This document shows, one piece after another, positions 14,202 to 22,517 of a stretch of 26,043 nucleotides of DNA. The notes beneath the pieces were generated by a model, which did no database searches, was not told where the DNA came from, and saw nothing but the letters and a program-made list of their open reading frames with translations. The stretch is from JBBQIY01 sp964618405 (GTDB lineage: Bacteria; Verrucomicrobiota; Kiritimatiellia; RFP12; UBA3636). The stretch spans positions 1 to 26,043 of the forward strand of contig CAZUAY010000012.1 in the NCBI GenBank assembly GCA_964618405.1. Reading direction: 5' to 3'. The translations under genes were made by a program, and so were the position numbers. Each line of letters starts with the position of its first letter. The stretch's first letter is position 1.

Positions 14202-16610
14202 TCAGCCTTCCCGTAGTTCTACCGCAAGTGAACGCTTGAGTGCTATTTTAATTTTATCGTGGAAAGCATTCGTCTCTTCATCTTTTAGCGTACGGTCGGA
14301 GGCGCGGTATTCGAGGCTGTAGGCGAGGCTGGTCTTGTTGGCACCGAGCGACTTGCCTTTAAAAATATCGAAGAGTTTGACACTTTGCAATTCGGGCGGC
14401 GCGGCCTTCTTGATAACCTTGACGATTTGTTCGTGCGTCACGCCGCTCCCAGCGATGAGCGCGATGTCGCGTGAGGTGGCGGGGAATGCAGGGACATCCT
14501 TGGCGCCGACAACCTTGAAGGCGTTGCCGAGAAGCGCATCGCGTCGGAGTTCCGCGACAACAAGTGGCGAAGCGATTCGCCATTTGCGGCACGTTGCAGC
14601 CGCCACCCGCCCAATCTTGCCAACCTCGGTTCCGGCAACGACGAGTCGAGCGGAGAAGCCGAGCTCGAAGCCATCGATATCGACAGGCTCGAGGCGCATT
14701 TGCGGAGCGTGCAGTTTGGCGATGAGGGCTTCGAGTGCGCCCTTGAGCCACAGCAGGGACTCAGACGGCTCAACGGCGCGAATGCTATCCGTGCCGCTTC
14801 GTCCTGCAAAGCCCATGAGACCCACACAAACGCGATCTTCTTCGCTGAGTACGTCTTGGTCATTCTTGAAGAAGACGCGGCCCATTTCGAAGATGGAGGC
14901 TGTTTGGGTGCCGTGCGAATGGTTATAACCGAGCGTGTCGATCATGTGTGGGATGAGTGAATCGCGCATGATGGCGTAGTCGGCACTGACCGGGTTTGGT
15001 AGCACGATACGTTTTTCGGAGCCTGCCGTTGAAAAGGCATTAAGCACAGCCGAAGACGTAAAACTGTAATTTAAAATTTCCGTAAAGCCGAGGGAGATCA
15101 GTGCGTGGCGGCAAGTTGTTGTGGCGCGTGCAGGTGCATCACTCGCATCCGGCACAAGGGTCGTGGCGGGGAGCACCTCAGGCAGCGCCTCGAGACCGTT
15201 CATGCGGGCCACCTCTTCGACGAGGTCGGCTTCGCAATCTACATCGACCCGGTAGCTTGGTACTTGGAATGTGGCAGCGTCCTCGTTTTGGGCGATGAGG
15301 ATGAAACCGAGCAGGGTTAAAATTTCGACCTGACGCGCGGCGGAAATATCCATTCCAATCACGTTGCAGGCGCGTGCGAAGCGCAGGGTCACTTCGGCAA
15401 GCGTTACAGGACGCGTGTCAGCTTCGACAACGCCTTCCGCAACAGTGGCATTGGCGAATTGGCACAGCAGTGAGCACGCACGGCGGCTGGCCCAATCGGT
15501 GAGGAAAGGATCAACGCCGCGTTCAAAGCGATGCGAGGACTCGGTGCGCATATCGAGCGCGGTGGCGGTTCGCTTGATGGATGGAGCCGCGAAGCTGGCA
15601 CTTTCAAGGAGGACAGAGGTGGTTTCGGGTCTGATTTCGCTCCCTTCACCGCCCATGACGCCCGCGATGGCCAGCGCCGTGTCGGCATCGGCGATAACGA
15701 GCATCGAGGCATCGAGCTTGCGGTCAATGTCATCGAGGGTCTTGATGATCTCGCCATCGCTCGCGTTTCTGACGTGGATGGCATGGCCACCGACGCAGGT
15801 GTAGTCGAAGGTGTGTAGCGGCTGGCCGCATTCGAGCATGACGTAATTGGAGACGTCGACGACGATGTCGATCGACCGCATGCCGCAGAGTTCGAGGCGC
15901 TTGCGCATCCACTCGGGGCTGGGCAGGCGTTCGACATGGGGAAGGACGCGGGCATTGTAGTTCGGGCAGGCGACAGAGTTTTCGACCGTGACGCTACAGA
16001 GAGCGGAGGCCTTCTGGTTGGTGACGGGAAACTCGACGCTTGGCATCTTGAGTGGGCGCCCGAGAATAGCAGCAAATTCGCGAGCGATGCCGATGATGCT
16101 CATGCAATCCGAGCGGTTCCACGTGATTTCGACCTCGAAGACGGTCTCGGACGAGCCGTAAAGCGAGGCAAGCGGTGTGCCGGGTTTAAGAGCGGCATCC
16201 ATTTCCAGTATGCCCTCGTGTTCGCCGGAAAGCCCCAATTCGCGTGAGGAGCAGAGCATGCCAAAGGATTCGACGCCACGCAGTTTACTCTTTTTAATTG
16301 CCGTGCCGTCGGGCAAGACGGCGCCGATTTTAGCGAAGGGGGTGATGAGACCCGCGCGGCAGTTTGCGGCGCCACAGACGACTTGTATTTCGCGTTCACC
16401 ATCAAAAACCTTGGCGATATGCAGGTGGTCGGAATTTGGGTGATTTTCGCAGGCGCGGACTTCGCCCACCACGATGTTGTCCAAGCAGGGGCCAACCTGT
16501 TCGATCCCTTCGATTTCGATACCGGCGAATGTAATGCGGTCTGCTAGGTCGTTTATGGACATGTCGGCGATGTCGATATAGTCTGCCAACCAGCTTACGG
16601 GAAGTTTCAT
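14202..16610 (-). CDS. pheT: Phenylalanine-tRNA ligase beta subunit
   Basis: The 802-residue protein has the standard PheT order: an N-terminal EMAP/tRNA-binding OB domain (about 40-150, with ENHPNSDHLHIAKV and SRELGLSGEHEGILEM), the B3/B4 editing region, B5, the catalytic-like core, and a C-terminal ferredoxin-fold anticodon-binding domain from about 705 (FPATSRDIALIAG). With PheS it forms the (alpha-beta)2 enzyme that charges tRNA-Phe. The ATG at 16610 (MKLPVSWLADYIDI) is preferred over one at 16700, as PheT proteins begin 'MK.s..WL' and AAGGA lies eight bases before it. pheS is not beside it, unlike the usual pheST operon; upstream lies only transposon debris. Confidence 0.95.
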   Translation of the reverse strand: MKLPVSWLADYIDIADMSINDLADRITFAGIEIEGIEQVGPCLDNIVVGEVRACENHPNSDHLHIAKVFDGEREIQVVCGAANCRAGLITPFAKIGAVLPDGTAIKKSKLRGVESFGMLCSSRELGLSGEHEGILEMDAALKPGTPLASLYGSSETVFEVEITWNRSDCMSIIGIAREFAAILGRPLKMPSVEFPVTNQKASALCSVTVENSVACPNYNARVLPHVERLPSPEWMRKRLELCGMRSIDIVVDVSNYVMLECGQPLHTFDYTCVGGHAIHVRNASDGEIIKTLDDIDRKLDASMLVIADADTALAIAGVMGGEGSEIRPETTSVLLESASFAAPSIKRTATALDMRTESSHRFERGVDPFLTDWASRRACSLLCQFANATVAEGVVEADTRPVTLAEVTLRFARACNVIGMDISAARQVEILTLLGFILIAQNEDAATFQVPSYRVDVDCEADLVEEVARMNGLEALPEVLPATTLVPDASDAPARATTTCRHALISLGFTEILNYSFTSSAVLNAFSTAGSEKRIVLPNPVSADYAIMRDSLIPHMIDTLGYNHSHGTQTASIFEMGRVFFKNDQDVLSEEDRVCVGLMGFAGRSGTDSIRAVEPSESLLWLKGALEALIAKLHAPQMRLEPVDIDGFELGFSARLVVAGTEVGKIGRVAAATCRKWRIASPLVVAELRRDALLGNAFKVVGAKDVPAFPATSRDIALIAGSGVTHEQIVKVIKKAAPPELQSVKLFDIFKGKSLGANKTSLAYSLEYRASDRTLKDEETNAFHDKIKIALKRSLAVELREG

Positions 16611-16728
16611 GATGAGGGTCCTTGAATTGGGTCGTATGTGCGAGGAGATTTGTCTGAATGGAGCGTTTACGCACGAGCTTGCGCACGCTCTCGCGGGCAC
16701 ACGTCTACTGCTTTTGAATCGGGGTCGA

Positions 16729-16757
16729 ATGTTCTCACATTTGCCTCATCCTGTCAA
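16729..16757 (-). promoter_or_regulatory. Probable pheT promoter
   Basis: A consensus TTGACA on the minus strand (16757-16752) is followed after 17-18 nt by a weak -10, GAACAT or AACATT. It resembles the promoter before the Phd-like gene (TTGACA, then AACACT), so a relaxed -10 may be usual in this organism. The leader would be about 110 nt. Confidence 0.4.
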
Positions 16758-17015
16758 TTTTTGTGTGGAGTTTTCGCGGATGCCGGACAAACAGCTCAAA
16801 GCCGCATCGCAACGGTAGTCTTCGCCAGAGCTTACGCATCAAGTTTTTCCCATTAGGCTTTCGCTCATGCGATTCCGCATGGTTGTCGCTTTCGGTTGAC
16901 GGGATTGAATATGGAACTCAGGAAAGCAGGAAGGGGGAGGAGTCTCGGATAGTGTTAGCGGCCACCAATACTCAATTCAGGGTTTCTTCTCCATTTTATC
17001 CCACGCCCAGAAAGC

Positions 17016-17108
17016 AAGCGCGATGATGAGGATGTCACCAAGGTTGTGCAGACGAGTGCGCTCCACCTTCGGGCCGGTGATGGTCATGAAGCATTCCACC
17101 ATGCTCAT
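17016..17108 (-). pseudogene. Remnant of an ISAs1-type transposase N-terminus
   Basis: The minus-strand frame reads VECFMTITGPKVERTR then LHNLGDILIIAL. This matches the opening of ISAs1-family (DDE_Tnp_1-associated) transposases, whose consensus there is 'F..l.DPRv.rtr.H.L.dILiIAL'. After this the homology ends and the frame stops at 16977. Intact members are about 370 residues and carry the DDE domain, so only some 30 residues remain. This is a dead fragment. Confidence 0.65.
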
Positions 17109-17131
17109 CGGGCTACTGGAGGAGGCTGGCT

Positions 17132-17269
17132 CATTACGGAAGAAACTTCGTCCGGTACACTCCATTGGAAAAAGCACAAAGCCTCACCGAGGCGATCGAA
17201 GGATATCAGAGGTTTGTCAGACTGGCAGAGGAATACGTCAACATCATCTTAAAAAAGACGAAAATCTGA
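17132..17269 (+). pseudogene. Remnant resembling the C-terminus of a small IS-associated protein
   Basis: The plus-strand frame reads HYGRNFVRYTPLEKAQSL and then TEAIEGYQRFVRLAEEYVN before a stop at 17267-17269. An aromatic 'hyG..fvry.p' segment followed by a helix of the type 'l..aie.y.r...l.eey' recalls short proteins found beside transposases (DUF6788-like). It has no start codon or ribosome binding site, and its left end abuts the ISAs1 scrap, so it appears truncated by a later insertion. Confidence 0.35.
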
Positions 17270-17491
17270 TCAACAGCCGCGCCTGTGCCTCCTCTGGTCG
17301 CGTCTGATCTCGAATTTTGATGCGTCAGCCCTGACACTCCCGCTTCAGAGTGTAGCTCGCAAGCCATGCAACGATATACCATGCTGTGAAATTGTGGCAT
17401 CATCTCACGGCATACGCCAGTAGCAATAAATCAAGGATGATGCGTGGGGATCATGGGGAATTTTATGGTTTAAATTTACCTTAGTCGAGCC

Positions 17492-18742
17492 CTAACTCTC
17501 CATCTTTTTCTTTTTCCTCTGTGCTCTTCGGCTTGAAAAATCCCCGTCGAGCTTCCGATAATCTCGCATGGACATCTGAAATTTCGCCTTGAACTGGTTT
17601 CTCAGACTGTTTTCATTATTATATCCGCAACAAGAAGCAAGTTCACCGATAGGCAAATCTGATTCGTCCAACAGCTTGGCCACCTGATCAAGCCGGACAT
17701 CACGAATCGTAGCCATGATACTTTTTCCGCAAACTTCGTGGAAACGTAAATCTGCCAGCCGACGCGAAACCTTGAGGTGCCGAACGACATCATCAACGCT
17801 GATATCGGACGAAACATTGGCCTGAATAAACGACAATGCCTTCTGGATCAGCACGCCGGCGTGCGAAATCGGGCGCGTCGATTGGCGCTCAAAAACATGC
17901 GATACGCCACACGTAACCGTCATCGGCTGGACCTTATTGTTCGTCATCATCTCATCGAGCAATCGCGCCGCCTGGTACCCTTCTTCCTCGAAAGGTGGTT
18001 GGATGCTTGTGAGCGGCGGCTGCGTATTCTCACAAATAACGTATTCGTTGTCGATGCCGAGAACGGCGACATCTTCCGGTACGCGAACTCCTACGTCAAC
18101 AAACAGTTCCAGCACCTGTCGTGCCAGGTCATCACAAGCTACTAACAGCCCCACAGGCTTCGGCAACGCGCTGAGCCATGGAACAAGGCCATCGAGCATC
18201 CCGTCGCGGGCCGGGCGTGTTGTCGATGATTGACTTGTAAAAACATGGCAGCATTGTTCTTTCCGCTCAATCGCCTCACAAAAAGCTAACTGACGTAGCC
18301 GCGACCAAGCGAAACCGCGCGGCATGCCTACATAGACATAACTACGAAACACCCCCTGACTCATCAAATACTCCGCTGCGCAACGCCCAATCTGTTTGGC
18401 ATCATTGTGCACAAACGCAACATCTTTCGTCCGTGCTCGAAGAATGTCAGCATCGAGAATATCCACAACCACAATTGGCACATCAATCTGGGCAATTTGA
18501 TTGATGATCTCGGGGGGATCGGGCAGGCTGAAAATCACGCCATCGAAAACGCAGGCACTTTGCGCATTCGAAATGCAGGCAGCGAGATCGTGTGCAGTTC
18601 GAAAAATGGAAAAATTCCACCGGGAACCTTCACGCAAATAACGAAAAATGCCGGCAAGCTTATCCTGCCCGGCTTTGGCAGACATCAGCAACGCAATCAG
18701 CACCTTAGGCGACCGATCTATTTTCGCATTTTTCAGTGTCAT
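17492..18742 (-). CDS. XylR-like regulator: periplasmic-binding-type sensor plus AraC HTH
   Basis: The 416-residue protein has a LacI/GalR-type sugar-binding domain (about 12-280; SPKVLIALLMSAKAGQDKL start, VAVLGIDNEYVICE near 235) and two AraC helix-turn-helix motifs at the end (ISVDDVVRHLKVSRR near 310 and LPIGELASCCGYNNEN near 360). E. coli XylR, which binds D-xylose and activates xyl genes, has the same plan and length (392). Here the ligand is likely a sugar or sugar acid handled by the divergent operon. The ATG at 18742 is chosen; a longer frame from TTG at 18778 would place the -35 box inside the gene. The -10 TATAAA ends only seven bases before the ATG, so the mRNA is predicted to be leaderless. 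Confidence 0.85.
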   Translation of the reverse strand: MTLKNAKIDRSPKVLIALLMSAKAGQDKLAGIFRYLREGSRWNFSIFRTAHDLAACISNAQSACVFDGVIFSLPDPPEIINQIAQIDVPIVVVDILDADILRARTKDVAFVHNDAKQIGRCAAEYLMSQGVFRSYVYVGMPRGFAWSRLRQLAFCEAIERKEQCCHVFTSQSSTTRPARDGMLDGLVPWLSALPKPVGLLVACDDLARQVLELFVDVGVRVPEDVAVLGIDNEYVICENTQPPLTSIQPPFEEEGYQAARLLDEMMTNNKVQPMTVTCGVSHVFERQSTRPISHAGVLIQKALSFIQANVSSDISVDDVVRHLKVSRRLADLRFHEVCGKSIMATIRDVRLDQVAKLLDESDLPIGELASCCGYNNENSLRNQFKAKFQMSMRDYRKLDGDFSSRRAQRKKKKMES

Positions 18743-18749
18743 AGCTCTA

Positions 18750-18778
18750 TTTATACTAAATTCTAAGAGCACCGTCAA
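18750..18778 (-). promoter_or_regulatory. Strong promoter of the regulator gene, giving a leaderless transcript
   Basis: On the minus strand TTGACG (18778-18773) and TATAAA (18755-18750) are exactly 17 nt apart, near the sigma70 consensus. The ATG begins seven bases past the -10, so transcription should start at or next to the A of the start codon. Confidence 0.65.
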
Positions 18779-18948
18779 ATTCCATGAATTTTACGAACGG
18801 CCCGAATTCGACGACTGGGCTGCTCAGACAAAACACCTCCTCACGCTCTTAACAACTTTTTTGCTGGAATCGTGAGTTTTCTTTGCTTGCTATCCCCTAT
18901 TATCATCTTTCCCTCTATGATATAAATAAGAAACGAAGAAGGATTGGT

Positions 18949-18984
18949 ATGGAAACATGCAGCAATACGGCAAGAACAAGATGA
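18949..18984 (+). CDS. Eleven-codon upstream ORF, possible leader peptide
   Basis: ATG 18949 lies six bases after AAGGA (18938-18942), the best ribosome binding site before the catabolic operon. It encodes METCSNTARTR and stops at TGA 18982-18984. That stop overlaps the in-frame ATG 18981 of the SDR gene as ATGA, the layout of coupled translation. It may be chance, or it may set expression of the operon. Confidence 0.3.
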   Translation: METCSNTARTR

Positions 18985-19748
18985 ATAACACCTCGACATT
19001 CATGTTGAAAGAACGAACCGCCTTAATCACCGGTTCCAGTCGCGGCATTGGCGCAGCCTTGGCCACGGGCTTGGCACAAGCAGGCACCAACATTGTCGTG
19101 CATTACGCGGAGAATGTAGATGCCGCCAATCAGGTCTGTAAAAGCATTCAAGCCTTTGGAGGCCGGGCCGTTTCAGTTCAGGGCGATCTTCGTGATGTAA
19201 ACGCCGTCGAACAAATCGTGGTGCAATCGCTTGATGCCTTCGGTCGCATCGACATTCTGATTCACAACGCTTCCATCCAATACCGAACCGATTGGCTCGC
19301 GATTACGCACGAGCAGGCACTCGAACAGTTTAACGCCAACCTTTTTGCGGCTTTGCATTTGGCTCAACGATTGGCACCGCCCATGGTGGAACGAGGCTGG
19401 GGACGCATGCTGATGATAGGCAGTGTTCAGCAGACAGTGCCTCATCCTGAGATGGCAATTTACGCCGCCAGCAAAGCCGCTTTGGAGAACCTGACCCACA
19501 ACCTCGCCAAACAACTTGCGCCGACAGGAGTGACGGTTAATACTCTTGCCCCCGGTGTGATCGATACGGATCGCAACAAGTTGTCTCTCGATGATACGAC
19601 CTACCTCCAGCGAGTTCTCGAAAAGATTCCCGCGAACCGCGTTGGGCAACCCGAAGACTGCGTCGGTGCAGCTTTGCTGCTCTGCTCCGATGCTTCATCC
19701 TACATCACCGGACAAACTCTCTATATCGATGGCGGGATGAGTCTCTGA
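18957..19748 (+). CDS. Short-chain dehydrogenase/reductase (SDR family)
   Basis: This is a classical SDR of about 250-263 residues with TGSSRGIGAA (nucleotide-binding Gly motif, near 27-36), an Asp after the second strand (QGDLRD), IHNAS in place of the usual NNAG, the catalytic Ser near 156 (MIGSVQQ) and YAASK (Tyr 169, Lys 173), and GQTLYIDGGMSL at the end. It oxidises or reduces a hydroxyl on a sugar or sugar acid with NAD(P). Position as first gene of the cluster points to sugar-acid or keto-sugar oxidation (gluconate 5-dehydrogenase-like), which is an inference. The start is uncertain: ATG 18957 lies 14 bases from AAGGA, while ATG 18981 is coupled to an upstream mini-ORF; ATG 19002 would also keep the fold. 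The neighbouring enolase-superfamily gene follows after 63 bases. Confidence 0.85.
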   Translation: MQQYGKNKMNNTSTFMLKERTALITGSSRGIGAALATGLAQAGTNIVVHYAENVDAANQVCKSIQAFGGRAVSVQGDLRDVNAVEQIVVQSLDAFGRIDILIHNASIQYRTDWLAITHEQALEQFNANLFAALHLAQRLAPPMVERGWGRMLMIGSVQQTVPHPEMAIYAASKAALENLTHNLAKQLAPTGVTVNTLAPGVIDTDRNKLSLDDTTYLQRVLEKIPANRVGQPEDCVGAALLLCSDASSYITGQTLYIDGGMSL

Positions 19749-19811
19749 CCCACGAATCCGCCCACCCCGAAACCGATCCATACGATGTGTTGAAAACAGC
19801 AGGCATAATTC

Positions 19812-21134
19812 ATGGCTAAGAAGATCAATCCATCTGAACTGAAAATTACCGACATGCGTTTTGCGGATATTGACGGTGCGCCCAAACGCTGTACCCTGAT
19901 AAAGATTTATACCAATCGGGGACTGATCGGTTACGGCGAAGTCCGCGATGCATCGAGCCGAACCTATGCCGCAATGCTCAAAAGCCGCATTCTCGGAGAA
20001 AACCCCTGCAACGTTGAAAAATTATTCCGTCGACTCAAACAATTCGGTGGCCCTTCACGTCAGGCAGGTGGTGTCAGTGGCATTGAAGTGGCACTCTGGG
20101 ATTTGGCCGGCAAAGCTTGGGGCGTACCTGTCTGGCAATTGCTCGGAGGCAAATTTCGTGACGCAATCCGTCTTTACTGCGATACCGACTCGGCCGGTGG
20201 CGGACGCGACATGGGTAAAGCGTTAAAAGAACGCATGCAGAAGGGGTTCACATTTCTCAAAATGGATCTTGGGATCGAACTGCTGATTGATCAACCGGGA
20301 TGTCTTAGTGCACCGAGCGGATTTCTTGACAAGATGAAGGAATACAAGAAAACTGTCTTTTCAACTCCCGGTGGCTCTATCGACCCACGCGCGATGCGAG
20401 GTGAGGCCTACGATTTATTCAATACCGCCCACCCTTTTACTGGCATACATTTAACGGAGAAAGGGTTGGATTTTCTGGAAAATTATCTGGCTGAAGTTCG
20501 TCTTGAAATCGGCTATGAAGTCCCGCTGGCCATCGACCACCTCGGGCATATTCCGTTGGAGGACTGCATCAAGCTAGGAAGACGGCTCGAAAAATACAAC
20601 CTCGCGTGGATGGAGGATCCTGCTCCCTGGCAAATGACGTCTCAGTACGTTCGCCTAGCCCAAGCAACCACGACACCGATCGGAACGGGAGAGGACATGT
20701 ATCTCAAGGAATCATTTAAACCGTTGTTGGAATCTGGCGCACTGGCGGTGATTCATCCCGACGTGCTGACCGCCGGTGGTATCCTCGAAACCAAAAAGAT
20801 CGGCGATATGGCGGAGGATTACGGGGCTCAGATGTCGATCCACATGGCCGAAAGCCCCATTGCCTGCATGGCGGCTGTTCATGTAGCAGCCGCTACCCGA
20901 AACTTTATGTCGTTGGAGGTGCATTCGGTTGATATACCTTGGTGGGGAGACCTGATCTGCCCTGCACTGAAAATCAAAGAAGGCACTATTGCAGTTCCGG
21001 ACAAGCCGGGACTGGGGATCGATGACCTCAACGAAGAACTGATCGCACAGAAACTCCATGCTGATTTTCCTGTTGCTTGGGAATCAACCGAGCAATGGGA
21101 CAACGAGTGGGCCAATGACCGTCAGTGGTCCTGA
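19812..21134 (+). CDS. Mandelate racemase/muconate lactonizing-type enzyme, probable sugar-acid dehydratase
   Basis: The 440-residue enolase-superfamily protein has the N-terminal capping domain and a beta-barrel with the expected ligands and base: Lys150 (FLKMDL), metal ligands Asp242 (AIDHLGH), Glu268 (WMEDPAPW) and Glu294 (GTGEDMY), and His344 (SIHMAESP). The DVLTAGGILE segment fits the barrel. In this superfamily such enzymes mostly dehydrate aldonic or uronic-derived sugar acids to 2-keto-3-deoxy acids. The single Lys is in a KMD rather than the KxK motif. At 440 residues it is longer than mandelate racemase (about 360); an insert with DQPGCLSAPSGFLDKM near 160 occupies the region. The exact substrate is unknown. 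GH10-type and RraA genes follow closely, suggesting joint use. Confidence 0.8.
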   Translation: MAKKINPSELKITDMRFADIDGAPKRCTLIKIYTNRGLIGYGEVRDASSRTYAAMLKSRILGENPCNVEKLFRRLKQFGGPSRQAGGVSGIEVALWDLAGKAWGVPVWQLLGGKFRDAIRLYCDTDSAGGGRDMGKALKERMQKGFTFLKMDLGIELLIDQPGCLSAPSGFLDKMKEYKKTVFSTPGGSIDPRAMRGEAYDLFNTAHPFTGIHLTEKGLDFLENYLAEVRLEIGYEVPLAIDHLGHIPLEDCIKLGRRLEKYNLAWMEDPAPWQMTSQYVRLAQATTTPIGTGEDMYLKESFKPLLESGALAVIHPDVLTAGGILETKKIGDMAEDYGAQMSIHMAESPIACMAAVHVAAATRNFMSLEVHSVDIPWWGDLICPALKIKEGTIAVPDKPGLGIDDLNEELIAQKLHADFPVAWESTEQWDNEWANDRQWS

Positions 21135-21162
21135 ATAAAAACTAATAACGGAGGAGCAAAAA

Positions 21163-22494
21163 ATGGATCGCAGAAAAGTATTGGAACCTTTTGAGAAGAA
21201 ACGCGCCTACATGGATGATCGGATTCTGCACGGAATCGAAACCGGTCGCAAAGGATTCGCTACGCTACGGTTCATGACCCCAGACGAGCAACCGTTGAAA
21301 AACGTCCATGTCGAAGTGAAGCAAAAAACGCATGACTTCAAGGTTGGTGCCAATCTTTTTATGCTGGACGAATTTAATAGTCCGGAGCAGAATGAAGCGT
21401 ATCGGGAGCTTTTCGCGTCGGTATTCAACATCGCGACGCTTCCTTTCTACTGGAGCGACCTCGAACCGGAAGAGGGCAAGCCACGCTTTGCAAAAGATAG
21501 TCCTAAAATCTATCGCCGTCCTCCCCCCGACCTCTGTTTAGAATACTGCGAGGCAAACGGGATTCAGCCCAAGGCTCACTGCCTCAATTATGCGAGTTAC
21601 ATGCCGGGGTGGGTGTCCCGAGAAATCCCTGAGGCAAAACGCAGCTTAGACAAACGTTTTCGTGAACTGGCGCAACGCTATGCGCAGCGGATCTCGGATT
21701 GGGAGGTCACCAACGAAACCTTTTGGAATTTCCTTGACACCCGCGTTCCGTTTTACAAAGAACCTGATTTTGTGGAATGGAGTTTTGAAACCGCAGCACG
21801 TTATTTTCATAATAACCGTCTGATCATCAATGAAGCCGCCTCCCGCATTTGGGATCGCGAGCACTTCTTGGGGAGCCGCAGTCTGTATTACATGCAGATC
21901 GAACGTGCTCTGAGAAAAGGGACTCGTATTGATTCCATCGGGATGCAGTATCACATGTTTTTCCGGGCAGAGGATGAGCTCGTCAGAACGGCTCCGTTCT
22001 ACGACCCTGAACGCATTTTCGACGTGCTCGATTGCTATGCTCGATTTGGACGTCCCATCCAGATAACCGAACTGACTTTTCCCACCTACTGTTACGCCAA
22101 AGAAGACGAAGAAATCCAAGCGGAAATTCTTCGAAACGTCTATAGCATCTGGTTCAGCCATCCCGCCATGGAAGCGATTGTTTATTGGAATCTTGTGGAT
22201 GGCTTCGCTCATGGTACGATACAGGGAGATATGACATCCGGGGAAAACTATTATCATGGTGGGCTGGTTCGCCATGACTTCACCCCCAAGCCGGCCTATT
22301 TCGTCCTCAAAGAGCTTTTTGAAAAAACGTGGCGCAGCAATCTCTCACTCGACAGCGGAGAAATTGATGAACTCATGTTTAAGGGCTTTTACGGTGACTA
22401 TGATCTCGTCATCACCGCTGGAGAAAAAACTGTCAATAAGACATTTCATCTTGGAAAACAGCACAAAAACGAACTTGATATCATCATTTCATAA
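21163..22494 (+). CDS. Glycoside hydrolase family 10-type protein without signal peptide
   Basis: The 443-residue protein has a GH10 TIM barrel: the acid/base Glu185 in DWEVTNETFW and the nucleophile Glu303 in PIQITELTFP, with GMQYHM, KAHCLNY and EAIVYWNLVDG at the usual spots. The N-terminal about 60 residues (a short HVEVKQKTHDFKVGAN beta part) are like those of bacterial xylanase-related proteins. The normal GH10 'HtLvWh' is replaced by AHCLNY, so the substrate may not be plain xylan. No signal peptide or membrane segment is visible, so it is predicted to act in the cytoplasm on imported oligosaccharides. GGAGG lies eight bases before the ATG. It sits 28 bases behind the enolase-superfamily gene and 23 before the RraA gene. 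Confidence 0.8.
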   Translation: MDRRKVLEPFEKKRAYMDDRILHGIETGRKGFATLRFMTPDEQPLKNVHVEVKQKTHDFKVGANLFMLDEFNSPEQNEAYRELFASVFNIATLPFYWSDLEPEEGKPRFAKDSPKIYRRPPPDLCLEYCEANGIQPKAHCLNYASYMPGWVSREIPEAKRSLDKRFRELAQRYAQRISDWEVTNETFWNFLDTRVPFYKEPDFVEWSFETAARYFHNNRLIINEAASRIWDREHFLGSRSLYYMQIERALRKGTRIDSIGMQYHMFFRAEDELVRTAPFYDPERIFDVLDCYARFGRPIQITELTFPTYCYAKEDEEIQAEILRNVYSIWFSHPAMEAIVYWNLVDGFAHGTIQGDMTSGENYYHGGLVRHDFTPKPAYFVLKELFEKTWRSNLSLDSGEIDELMFKGFYGDYDLVITAGEKTVNKTFHLGKQHKNELDIIIS

Positions 22495-22517
22495 CTGACA
22501 TAAAAAAGGATTCTACC

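Larger units (their letters stand above)
16611..17491. other. 880-base gene-free stretch with decayed mobile DNA
   Basis: No intact gene is supported here. It contains a probable pheT promoter (16729-16757), a CATGCG/CGCATG hairpin (16866-16881), an ISAs1-like transposase scrap (17016-17108, minus), a second protein scrap on the plus strand (17132-17269) and a short inverted repeat ACACTC/GAGTGT at 17334-17353. The remainder, including 17354-17491 behind the regulator, shows nothing I recognise and no clear terminator. Confidence 0.6.

Noticed and set aside
16611..16700. N-terminal 30-residue extension of PheT
   Set aside because: PheT proteins start at MKLPVSWL; the extension has no ribosome binding site, while AAGGA serves the ATG at 16610.
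17206..17403. 65-codon minus-strand frame between the transposon scraps and the regulator
   Set aside because: No ribosome binding site or recognisable motif; it partly overlaps the plus-strand scrap and looks like chance.
18743..18778. Extension of the regulator from a TTG start
   Set aside because: The TTG belongs to the -35 box TTGACG, and the -10 box lies within the extension; no homology to the family N-terminus.
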